The notes beneath the pieces are model-generated. The model had not been told where the DNA came from. It was given only the letters and a program-made list of their open reading frames with translations, and ran no database searches. Position numbers and translations under genes: made by a program. From NCBI GenBank assembly GCA_000727475.1, contig KL647290.1, forward strand, positions 234,538-298,537: 64,000 bases of DNA, read 5' to 3'. Position 1 is the stretch's first letter. Each line of letters opens with the position of its first letter. Below are positions 45,001 through 57,000 of this stretch, piece by piece. Origin of the DNA: Sarcocystis neurona (Eukaryota > Apicomplexa > Conoidasida > Eucoccidiorida > Sarcocystidae).

Positions 45001-48000
45001 AATTCTGTGTGAAGTCTGCTACTTTGCTATTTACTTGTCGGACTTCCTTGGCCTGGAATAAGCTACTCCTTTTCTTACATGAGCTGCAGATGTGTCGTTG
45101 CGGGACATGCGCCGAGGAATGGGTTAGATTCTCTGTTACTCTAGCTGCAGCTGCCGTTGCCCTTTTCTAACGCAGTACTCGTGCGACCTTGTAGGTTACC
45201 CAGCAAACAGTCGTCTAGCGTCGTTGATTTCCGTCTTTCCCTTCGAGCACCTAAAATCGCTCCCCTCCTCGCATCGTTTTTCTTTGATCCTCCCAGTCAA
45301 ATCTCTCCTCAAAATTGCTCGGTGGTCATTTTTCTCTTGGTGGCTCTTCGTTATTCCGTATGTCGCAATATACACTTTTTTCCTCTAAACTCGTTTCCTG
45401 GGGACTCCATACGTCTAAGGTGCTCCCGTGATTCTCTGTTGTAAGACCTGCTCTGTGAGTGTGCTTTTCTTTTTCTCTCTCCCCGCAGGACGTCGACGAC
45501 TCTACAGCAGGAGACCCTCCTCGACTGCGTGGTGGGGTAGCGGAAGCTCACCCCGCGTCTGCTGATGCCGTTCCTGCCGGTGCTCCCGCTAATTTAGCTC
45601 CGGTGACAAGTCACTCGGTGCAAGTTGCACTTCATATTGGTCCTCAGATTGTCGCAGAGAGCAGCGATGCGTCTGCTCGAGAGCATCTTTCAAACAGCGC
45701 TGGATCCATTTCGCAGAGTTCTGCTCCGGTGCGCACGGCAAAAGAAGTCAAACTAAGGGCTTTCGAGACTCCCTTTCTCTCCGCTCCACTCTCGTCGAAA
45801 GATACAAACGCAGCTGTATCGGCGTCGCTTGTGTCTTCAGTGTCCCCCCCGTTGCTTCCATTGATCGATGCCTACGGCAAAGCCGGGACTTTTTTTACCT
45901 TTCCAGGTAATGTGAATTCAGGAACAGAGTCAGCAACGCGGAAACCAGCGGCAGTTACTGGCGGGACCACTTCGTGGCAGTAGCAGAGCATACGGGTAGG
46001 AGTTGCAGTAGCTGTTGTAGTAGTAGTTAGTTAGGGTATCAAAAGCAGTGGTAGTAAAGCTAGTGGCGTCAGTGTTGGTATACAGGAGTTGCAATAGCGA
46101 GCTGTAATACGGTAGGAGGCTTGACAGAACTGCTGCTATTAGCATGTGTGTTGTCGCAGTTGGGCTCGTGGCTATAGCTGCAGGCAGGCTTTTACACTAG
46201 CAAACAGAAACAGTTTTCGTTACGTTGTGATGGCAAGCCTTAGTGCAGAGAATATAATTGCAGAGCTAGTACAGAAAGCGTTTCGAAAGACAAATGTGCA
46301 GGTACACACATGCGCGTACGCAGGTGTAGAGCAAGAGACAAAAAGACGCCAGTTGAAAATGACACGGTGGTAGCTGTACGATTGTTGGATAGACGTGAAA
46401 AGTACACACGACACTACTTCCACAGCTACAAAAGGTTTGTTGAACAAAATCGTGAAAGGCCTTACCTTAACACACTCTCCCTTGAGCAAATGACTCGCAC
46501 TTGTGGCCGTCCGGATCCCTTATAGCGTGTATAATTTTTAGAAGGAGCCAGCGCACGCTGAGAAAATGCACCTGTCGTGATGTGTGCTCCTTTCGTCTGA
46601 AATATCCGATTAAGTAATCCTGTCAGTACAAGAATGCAATGTAGTGTTGATTGTGACCGCAGAAAAGTATATCTGCGCTGTAATCCCATGTTCGAAATGA
46701 CGCGAACAAACAAGTCCAAATCGACTGTCTGATGAAAAATTATATTCAACGACGAGTGACATATGTTGGTTTTGAGATAGTGCGTACTCGTGGACTTTGT
46801 ACGTAGATTTGTCCACGTACAGTCCACACTTATTCCCGACTTCTTTGGTCTCCTCCGGCGTGTGTGTGAAAAAAATTCCTCAGATATTCCGGATCCTTCG
46901 GGTGCAGATGATTTGCCCAACAGTGCTCCACAACGGACACTGCCCGTGTCGTTGTCAACCGCTTCCGCGTTGTTGAACAACCCACTAGATGTGTTGCACA
47001 CACTTAGCAGGGGAGTTTCTTCGTTACCTGCTAGCGTTTTAGCAAATCTTCAGGAATTCAGTACTGCTCGACAACCTAAAGGGACTGCTGTAGGGAAAAA
47101 CTCCCCAGAGAAATCTGCACCAGACGCACCACCAGCGACGGCAGGAGCAACAGTACCAGCGACAACAGCAGAAGGAGGAGGAGCAGGAGGAAGTTTGATA
47201 CCCGATCTTCTTCCTCTGACGAAGGCTGCCCTGCATTCGGTGCGCCCGGGTTCCGCAAATTCGCCAGCAGAAGACAACGGAATCAAGCAGGCACTCGCAA
47301 CAGCAACGGATCTGATGGGTCATGGAACCTCTGTGATACCAGAGGTGAGCGCTGCTGCTGCTCATCTCCTCTCTACCGCTGGTGAAGCTCTTACCAGCAG
47401 TACAGGGGGACTGCAGCTTCTTGGGGCAGGCGACGGTGGCTTTCTCTCGAATGCCCAACAAGTCTTGAACGTGGGAGGTACGCCTCAGACCCCCGTCACC
47501 CCGTCATTGCTGGAAGAATCTCAACTACTTCCAGGCGTTGCAGGTGCACTGAACACGGCACTTTTAGGAGACGGAGGGCTTTTATCTCCTGTTCTGGAGG
47601 GCAGATTAGTAGGAGAAGGAGGTCTGTTAGACCCGAGCGCGCTTGGCCACAAGCTGCTTGGAGACAAGAGTCATTTAGGTATGGACAAAGGTCTGAATGA
47701 TTCTGCGAAACTCGAAGAGAACGGTTTGCTTGACCCCAAACTCCTGTCGGACACCAAAATTATTGGTGAAGGAGGACTTCTCAACCCCAAAATTTTGCCG
47801 GATAAGAAATTAATCGGTGAAGGAGGTCTACTGGATCCAAAAATCCTCACTGACATGAGAATTGTTGGAGAAGGGGGTTTTTTAGACCCTAAACGGCTAG
47901 GAGAGGCAGCGAGCAATCTGCTGGATATTAAGACAATGGTTGAAAAGGGACTGCCGAATGCTCCCCCATCGAGTGATACATTGCCTCTAAACGAGGGGAA

Positions 48001-48829
48001 AGAGTCGGCACCTCAGTCGCCCGTTTTGGGTGGGGATGGCTTGGTTTCTAACATGCACAAGAAATTCCACGGTGAAAACGCAGGTTTGCTTGCTAGTGTC
48101 CTTGGAAACCTTCTCGGTAGCGGGACAGCGCTCGATCCTCAGTTGTTAGGCGAGCTGGTTCTGCTCGATCCCAAGGTTTTGAAGGCACTCCTGGGGGCTG
48201 CAGTTTCGGGTGAGGCACTCAAGGTGGATGCCAGCTTACTTGATTCTAAACTGGTAGAAAACCTTAAAAAGTTAGATCCCCAAATGCTAGAGGACTTGAA
48301 CCTGCTTAACGCGGAATTTTTGCAAAAATTGAAAATAATCGACCCCAAATTTTTAGAGCTGCTACAGAGCGTGAAGGCCGTGGATCCGAAACTTCTCCAA
48401 CATTTGCACTTAATGGATTCAAAACTTCTTGAGAGTCTGAAATTGGTGGATCCGAAACTCCTAGAAAAGCTGACACTGATGGATCCGAGCGTTCTGGCTA
48501 AGCTGACTGATCCTGCGCTGCTGACCAGTTTGAATTTTTCAGAGTTTTCGCCCGCAGAAATCAGCGATTTCATTGCCTCCATGCTGGAGGGTGATGCCCT
48601 AGCGAACTTGTCCGGGGACCTCGCTGATCACCTGTTTCCAGGTGATAATCCAGTGGCTTTGTTGTTGCAGCGAAACAGCGGCGGGACTGCCTCCTCACCA
48701 ACTTTCAGTCCACCGCCGTCCATACAGCAAAACTCCGCTTCAACGCAGCGCGCGGCTCTGCGCAGCAATGACGGGGTACCAGCGCTGGCACAGCTCTTCC
48801 CTCGAGGAGCAACACGGTCGCGGCCATGA
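42089..48829 (+). CDS. Secreted Leu-rich LDPK-repeat protein, function unknown
   Basis: I do not recognise this protein. The proposed exons are 42089-42345, 44368-44449, 45489-45906 and 46884-48829, giving 900 residues with consistent phases. The first exon carries a signal peptide (hydrophobic LYLPILLALLL at about residues 28-38, predicted cut near residue 45); an in-frame ATG at 42017 would add 24 residues. The second exon is only 82 bases, has good TTCCGCAG and GTAAGC borders and an acidic product; it is the least certain. Exon three is Ser/Ala/Pro-rich. Exon four starts after TTCCTCAG, ends at TGA, and has Ala/Gly-rich spacers, then 17-residue units (consensus GLLDPKILxDxKxIGEG, about residues 480-595), then 11-residue units (consensus DPKLLExLKLx, about 668-800), then a Pro/Ser/Arg tail. 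There is no membrane anchor. It lies 3.2 kb downstream of GAP50 on the same strand. It could be a secretory-organelle or wall protein, but nothing in the sequence decides this. Confidence 0.75.
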
Positions 48830-51800
48830 AAACACAAGTTGACTGGGTCACGCCCTTGATTGACAGCTTTTTGCACTGCCACAAGGGAGATAAATGACTC
48901 AAGGTAGAGGTGCTTGTGCAACGCAGTGTGTGCAAGTTTCTGTCTTCGAATGAAAAGGGTCAAAGATAGGATGTGGAAGAAAAACTTTTGCCCGTCATTT
49001 ACAGTCATTTGACGGCCTTCTGCGTTAGCAAACATTACAATTAGGTGTAGGTAAACCTTTACAGAGAATCGTATCCATAGCTGCCAACAGTAGTGAGTCT
49101 GTTAGGCAAGAAACTTTTTCCCAAATTACCACGCATTTTTACCTCAGGTCACCGCTCCTTACAAAAGGAGCTTCCGGCAGTACCTTTCTCAGGAAAAGCA
49201 GATTTCTTCTATTTACAGAAAGCTCGCCTGCTATGATAGAGGAAGTGTTACCACAATGTGGCTCGCACCCTTTCTACACGTGAAGTCTCCAGTGTTGATT
49301 TACTCTTACCAGGTAGAGACAACGATATGCACGCATGCTGACGGTAAAGACACGTCCTCCGAGACAAGGATGATACGCTTCTATTGATGACAACAGACTC
49401 TACGTTCTTTGCTATCTGTGGGTGACACGAAGGATATGTTTCACTGTGTCCACCTACTATAGCAGGAAGCGGTCCGTACTATTTAAGGAGACGAGCTCCA
49501 CCTCCCCCAGGGAACGCAGAACTGCTGAATCACCCTTGCTACCCACTAGGAGTTGCCGTACTGGGCAAAAAAAATGCACTTTTCTCTGTGCGTTTCGGTA
49601 TCCTACGCATGAGGAAGATTTCTCAGTGAGGACTTAGACTTTGGAGGGTGAAGCAGGGGTTGCGTACAAAAGTTAAGCGGCTTGAAAAATGACAAGGTGC
49701 ACAACAGGCAGTCCTATTGCTCAGTAACGAGTCAGAAGAGAACAGGTACCAGAGTTCTTCTGCAGTGGCGCCATCATCAGCACTCCGGGCAGCACGGAGA
49801 GAGTTTGTATTTATACGTAGTCCCAGCACACTTACTGTACCACGTCCCTAATGCGTACTTGCTTAATCAACTGGTTAGCTACTCCCCCATTTCCATGGTC
49901 ATCTTCAGACAGGTCAGGGACTGAACCTGCGAAGACACGCGAAAAAGCACCTTAATTTTCTAAGCAAGGTTCAACATTTGTACTTGTGCCTTATTCAAGG
50001 GCATGCGACAAAAGCCCTTCGACTTTCCAAGCAAAGTTCAACACTTGTACTTGTGGTCTTTTTCTGTTTATATGTTGGTGCCAGTGCAAAAAGACGCGTC
50101 GATGCCTACTCTGGCAGACGTGCACAAACGTATCGAGGATAAAATTGGTCAGTCTGCAAATTCACGCATGACGCACCGGTTTCCAGGCATACAAGATGTC
50201 TCTTACAATGCAGACAAGCGCGTACAGGACATTTCAGTCCCTACGCGTAATCCCCTCGCGCACGCGTACCTCCGTCGTGGTGTGTTAACACTGGCAGTGG
50301 TAAACAATGAACTCTACATCAGAATAAACCGATGCGTACGAATATCCCACTTAGAGTGAGGGTTCTCTGCCGTGTCTCGAATTGCAAAGCCCACACCCCT
50401 AGAGGGAACTAAGAAATTTTTCACACTGACGTCGGGTAATGATCAGGCAAAGCTCCACTTGAGTTGGATTTGGGACAGCGCATTTGCTGAAGAGAGGCCC
50501 ATTTGCACACTAGTACGGGGAATACTGTTAGCAGCAATGAGCTGAGGGACTTCGCTTTCTGCGCCGTAAACATTATACGGAAAAGAAGTTAGAGAATATG
50601 ATGGCACAGCTACGCTACTGTACGGGGGTGATCCGCTTCGTCAGTGTTAAGTTTTCACGATGCAGTGCACCCGTCAGGATTCGCATAACTGAGACAACAG
50701 TAAGCAAGCCGAAGGCGGCGGAGTGGTTTTCCGCCTCAGCCTGTTTCTCTTGTTCAGTTAACAGGCAGTGGTTTGCGAACGCCTCTAAGCCAGTAAGCTA
50801 CAAGATGATACTTTGGTATCTGTCGTCGTTAGGTGCTCGTGTGAGTGCACTATACGCTTATTGTTCTTCCCCAGCAGCGGCAGTTGTATCAGTCCGGCAC
50901 CACGTTGGTGGCACAGCTGCACACTGGTATATTGTATTTGTGTATAATTATGTATGAAACTATACATATATATATATTTACCCGCAGCGCACAAATACAC
51001 GCAAGTGTATACATACATTTACACTATATGTGGATGCATGTATATACATAGAGGCATACGTATACCACCACAATTAATAACTGGTAAAGATCTGTACAGT
51101 GCCACGCAGGTGATCAATAACGTAGGCGGTGCTGAAGCTACCGAGACCAAAAGCAGGGCCACCGATGAGACACTATCAATTACAAGAATTTCCACTGCCT
51201 GATTCGTATCTAGCTGTTCTCCGGTTTGCTCTTCTCAACGTATTCGAGTGTCCTTGAAAGCGCTTGTCTTACGTGCGTTTAATACACCCCTGTGTGATGA
51301 ACAGTCTTCGGCGACTTTTCGAAACATAAGTAACACGGTTTTGAAAACATTCCTAATCCGAACAACCGAAGTTCATTATTCTGATCAGGTTAGATATTAC
51401 GGCTATTTCAATCTCGATGTCTCAGTAGACCTCTTGAGTTATTACTGCAACAGCGGCTTATACTCACAGGTTTACATCATGAGTTTGAAGACGATACTGC
51501 TGCTGTAAAAAAAAACCAAACATCACCGTATGCTTGTGTAGCAGACGAGCTGCAGCTCTTGCCGAGATTACAACTTACCCGGTCAGTTCTGTTGGAGCGC
51601 TGCAGAGCATTTGTTCCAGCGCTTCACACACTTAGAGAAGGTGAAGACAGCACGTCACATCGAAAAGCGCCGCGTCTCCTTTATGCGTATCCGCGTGTCT
51701 ACTCGAGCCTGCTTCCCACAATTTACTTGTGCGCGAGTTCATGTAGGTACGGAAAGCATTTCGCTGTGCACTTTAAGAGGATTGCCTCTATCCGAGCCTG

Positions 51801-54084
51801 CATTTTTACAGCCGCCCAGGACCGTTATGCACACACGACATAGCACACATACAGTAATCTCTCTGTGTCTCTGTCTCTCTCTCTCTCCCTCTAGTTATAT
51901 CTCTCGCTCCCTCTGGTTATATATATATATATCTCTCTCTATATATATATATACATAATACATATACAGAGGATCGCCAGTATTGCATTCAACGCAGATA
52001 CTGGCGAATTCTCCTCTTTGTCTGCCGCGCAGCTTCCTACTGTGAGAGAATCGCACCTGTATCTCCAAGAGCCTCCATGCACTCACCTGGCAGAGATGCC
52101 CCCCACATGTGCGTTCAGTTGAGTTAATACTCAACTGAGACGCTTTTCATTTGTATCCGCGCCATAGAGGGTTACCACTAGGAATTCCACCTTCTGAGGA
52201 GAGCTGACACTGTGTGCATGAGACTAGGTGAAAGGGCGGGGCACAAAACATTAACTTGAAGTTGTGTATCTCTCTGCTTCCGTGGCCACTACAATTCCTC
52301 CTCCAACAAATAAACATCAGACGCATTGATGCCTTGCCGCTAAAATTGAGGCCTCGACCAACAATATCAGCATTACATTTGGCAGTACCCTGGTAAGTGG
52401 ATTTTTTTCACGTTCAGTGCTACCATTTCAGAAGTACGCCGTCACACTTCTGGTATATTCTTTCATTCATGATTGTAATTGTTTCTCACCGGCGTTGCTT
52501 AAAGACAGCAGAAACCGTCACACGGTTACAAGTCTCCGTACCTCGCTACCGATTTATCCAGGGTTACTGACACTTTCCTTTAACTACGGCTTTTTCACGT
52601 GTTCAAAAGGCGTCACTCACTGCTGATATTCGCAAGAGCTGCTCGTGTGCACCGCCGGACCAATCATAGCTACTGTACATACTTGGATGGGGAATGAACA
52701 CATACACTTGTGCATCTATATCTATCTATCTACCTACCTATCTATCTCTCTCTTTCTCTCTCTCTCTCTCTCTATATATATAGGTATGTATTTATTTACA
52801 CGTACACACGCACACGCACACACGGACACACGATATGAACGTAGCTGTATGAGTGACTACTACGTGTTTTCGCGAGAATCTGCCCAAGCGCGCTTGGACA
52901 ACTGCCAACTCCTTAATTCTCTCTACACTCGCTTGCGTTTCTCTCTTTTCGGGTGACATCCGTCACTGTCCTCACCGAAGACCACGTGCTCCACATCGAA
53001 AAAAAGTCAACGGTCAAAGTCCTGTTGAATCCATCTTTCTCTCGACTGGATTTTTATGAACCGTGCTGCGTTTCTTTACGGCTCTAAGTCTGCACAGAAA
53101 AACCTGTCTTGACGATGCATGCACTTCTACCCGTTCGACGGAGAGGTTAACACTCGCGTGGAGACTCGGTGCCCGGACACGTACACGCTGATTTTGGCTG
53201 CAGGCAAAGAGGGCGAAAAAGACAGTGGCTTTGAGTAGCGTGAGACTATCAGATTTCTTCCGACAATCGGTCGTACTTGCCTTATGAGATTGTCCCAAGG
53301 GGGCGAGGTGATGAAAGGGACGCCAAGTGCATACCGTCTTTCACGTAGCGAGTGAGTGTGACATAGAATTACCGGGCACATGTCAGTTATTCACTTTTAC
53401 GTATTGCGCGCGGACACCTGTACAGACCCAAGCATAGCGGGAGGCTAAATCTTTGAACTGGAGAGCAGACCTGCAGTAATTTGTAAGTGCCACACAGAGA
53501 GTTAGTTAGCGCCACACAGAGGGTGCAGGCATATATACACGTGTACACGCATGTCTATTTCGGGCGCCTGGTGAACACCCTACTTTGCAGAAACCGAATG
53601 CATGAGGCTTTGCGAGGGGTGTTTTAACAGAAAGTTTCGGTCGATTACGGGTATTCGCCGATTTGTATATGAATCCACTCGTGGGAACTTTACAGTTGTA
53701 TGCGTACTTTCCCATTGAATGCATGAGACAAATGTTATCAGGCGGCTGAGGCTTTTCACAGGCACCACACCCAATGTGCGGGCCTACGCAGGCACACGTA
53801 TATATATATATATATACCGCAAGACGCCCGACAGCAGTACTGTCTAATGGTAGGATTAACACTCTGCGAAGCACATATTCACGGGAAAAAAGTTGTGCAG
53901 GACGAATCGCGGAATGTGAAATTTAGCTCGTACGAGGTGGGGGAGCTAAAAAAAACTGCGAGAACACACTTTGTACAGGCTTCTTCGATGAAGTAGAGAA
54001 CAGGAGACCTCTTTGATGCTCTTGACGCGGACACGTTGCTGCTGCTGCTGCCGCTGGGCCTTCACAATCTCGGACGCCGCGTGG
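48830..54084. other. Repeat-poor stretch between LDPK-repeat gene and ThrRS
   Basis: The two flanking genes converge here. Apart from weak candidate exons at 50.1-51.2 kb, I see only simple repeats: TA/CT runs at 51865-51960 and a TATC/CT run at about 52715-52790. A 122-residue minus-strand frame at 53874-53506 contains a (TA)n-derived run and is not convincing. Confidence 0.5.
50088..51202 (+). CDS. Candidate exons of an unrecognised plus-strand gene
   Basis: In otherwise repeat-poor DNA, three short stretches read as ordinary mixed protein: 50088-50274 (after a GGTGCCAG acceptor-like site; DVHKRIEDKIGQ, HRFPGIQDVSY), about 50877-50931 (QRQLYQSGTTLVAQL, before GTATAT), and about 51082-51202 (DLYSATQVINNVGG, then EATETKSRATDE and a TGA). 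Phases between them do not all fit with the obvious borders, polypyrimidine tracts are weak, and no family is recognisable. The start codon was not found. Confidence 0.2.
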
Positions 54085-57000
54085 CTAGAGAAGCGGCGGC
54101 TTCGGTTTGACTTCTCTTCTGAGCCACTTCCCTGCTTCAGAAAGGGGCAGTCGCACTTGGTGCTGCTGGCGTTCACCGCTGTTGCTGCTGCTCCTGCAAC
54201 TTGCTTCCTGCTTTCTCTTCCACAGTGCGCTGCAGTAATGAAACCCACCTCCGCATACATAGATGTGAGTACGTGTACCTGTAAATTCGCGGACACAGAT
54301 ACATGTATATATATATATAATTATATTTGCGCATTTGTAGGGAGACGTATAGGCATATATGGAGGTGTACGATTATAAGTGTTGTTTAGGCATGTGGAAG
54401 TAATACAAAATGAAGTGTCACTTTAGCACTCTGCAGCCATAATGGCAAAATCGGCTACTGCGTTGTATCGTCTCACAGAACCGATTCGTTTCGTTTTTTG
54501 CCACGTCAGTCTTGCACGTCCGCAGCTGGTGAAACTGCTACTGCTGCTGCAGGCGTAAATGCTGCTACTGCGTCGCACTGCTCTGGCTGCGACTGGCCTG
54601 CTCCTGCCGACCGTCGAGATGGAGCTCCTGTTGGTGCTTGTGCTCCACCCGTGCTTCGCTTGGTGCTCACTCTCTTCCTGCTCCCGAGTGACGGTGTCGC
54701 CAATGCTTCTGCTAATGCTGGCGCTGCTGCTGACACTGCCGCAGCTGGTGTTGGTGTCGCTACTTAGGTTGCTCGTGCTGCTCTCTACTTTGCTGCTCTC
54801 ATCTAGATAGTTTCTCTGTCACAGAGACGCGTGCAGCGTCCCAAACCTAGAACGGCTAAAACACGTCGCAGGGAGAACCATTTCGTCCTACGTAAAATCG
54901 CGTCCTCACGCAGAAAAAGCCTTGTGCGTGGGTGTATTGTCAAAGACAAAATATGGACAGAGACAACAGCGGGGTTGCTCTCCTCCACCAGCGCCGTGGT
55001 GCAACGGAAAAGACGGCCAGCGCGCGCAGCAGTCGCACCTGGCGCGCAGCAGGTGGATGCGACTCTCTCACAGCGGCCGCTAGAGAAAGTTTTACTGAGC
55101 AGCAGGAACCGGAGCAACAGCTACTGAAGGAAGTCTACAACAGAAGCAGACGTATACAAGAACAGCAGCAGCACGGTTCATGAGCTACCTATGTGGTGAC
55201 CGCAGTGGTAAGAGCGATACGGAAATAATGGAAGGTATGCAACAACAGCAGAAGCAACCGCATATCTCTCTGTATCTCACGCAGCAGGTCGCTGTAACGT
55301 GCAGCTTCGCACACAGCAACAGTCGGAGAAGCGCCGTACAACAATCTCAGCAGCAACACGAAGGCAAGGACAACGCGTGTTGCTGCTCCTGCAGCGTCGT
55401 TGTCCCAGTGGAAGTGGTGCAGATTATGTGGCTAACAACACACCTGAAGCACGCATACACACACATCTGTAAATATGTATATAGGTCAACACATATACAT
55501 ATATGTATATATACGCATCACACGTGTATATTGTAGGTATATCTGAATGTTCAGAGATGCTGTATATGAAAATGTGTATGCGTACACACGCACGTACATC
55601 AGTGCGTATGTGGACAGCACCCGGGAGCTTGGATCTGAAGCTTACACACACATATATATATGTACATACGTCTACACATATACATAGACATATATGTATA
55701 TACACCACATATATGCATATTGGGAGTATATGTGAATGCTCAGAGATGCAGTTTATGAAAGTGCGTATGTGTCAATAGGCGCACTTGAATCGGAGGGGCT
55801 GCTTGTAGATGCGAAGGCGGGTAGAACGAAAGGAGAAAAGTGTAACGCTTGAAAGAATTTCTGTTGAAGCCGAAGAGGTGTACGGCGGCGCGCGCCATCT
55901 TCAAAAGAGACGGACGCGTGGAATATGTGTCCACCAAAAACTGCTCTTGTCGAAGGCGATAGACATTACAGAAAATCACTCATACTCGCCGCGCATGCAC
56001 TGCGGCCTACAACGTACTTGTAGTGGCATGCTTGCTATGGCCCATATATCTATATACAGATACGCCAGTGCACACACACACATACGCACACACCCACACA
56101 TATCCAACTTTTTTGTCGAGACGGTTCACATACATGTTCGTTCATATTCATGGAGAGACAAAGACAGTAAGATATGGATATGTCATCTCACCTGTGTATG
56201 CGCAGCCACACGTGTACACAAACATGCACACGCCCAAATAGACGTAGACGTCAGTGGCTCCCGTGGCTCTGTATGTACGTATGTACCTAGGTATGCGCGC
56301 GTATGAATGTACGTATGAATGCATGTAAGTATGTATATAATTATGCACGGGTACGCAGATGCATGCATTAAATACTGTGTGTACGTATGTACGTACACGT
56401 CTATATGCACGCGAGTCATTTTTTGTAGGTGGTGGACGTGGGTATGGACCTCAATGCGTGGATACATACATATGTGCGTGTGTGTATATGTGCGTGTCCA
56501 TACACGCGTATGAACTGACCTCCATGTCCCTTCCGCCTGACAGCAGCAGGACGCAAGAAACGGGGAAACAGAAGAGAGAAATACTGGCAGTTTACGGACG
56601 TGCAATTCTGCAGGGTGCGTGGCTACTACGTTCCTCACTACTGACGGGCAAATACTGCTGCGTCTTGGTGAAGGAGTCGCACATCACCGTGTAAATATAC
56701 ACTTCCACACGCGCAATACAAATAATAACATCTTCGTCAGCAACGTATATGGGTGCACCAGGCGGGCGCCCACACAGATCCATACATACTCAGGCACATA
56801 TACACGTGCAACTACATACACACGGATATATTTGCATCGCGCCTGGCTACACACATGCCTATACATCTGTGGGCATATATATAGGCATTACTGCTGTATA
56901 CAAGTAATGATTCCCACGCACCTAATATATTTGTATAGTCACACAGGAGCACGTAGACACACGCGCGCAAATATTCGTATATATATGTATGTAGTACCAC

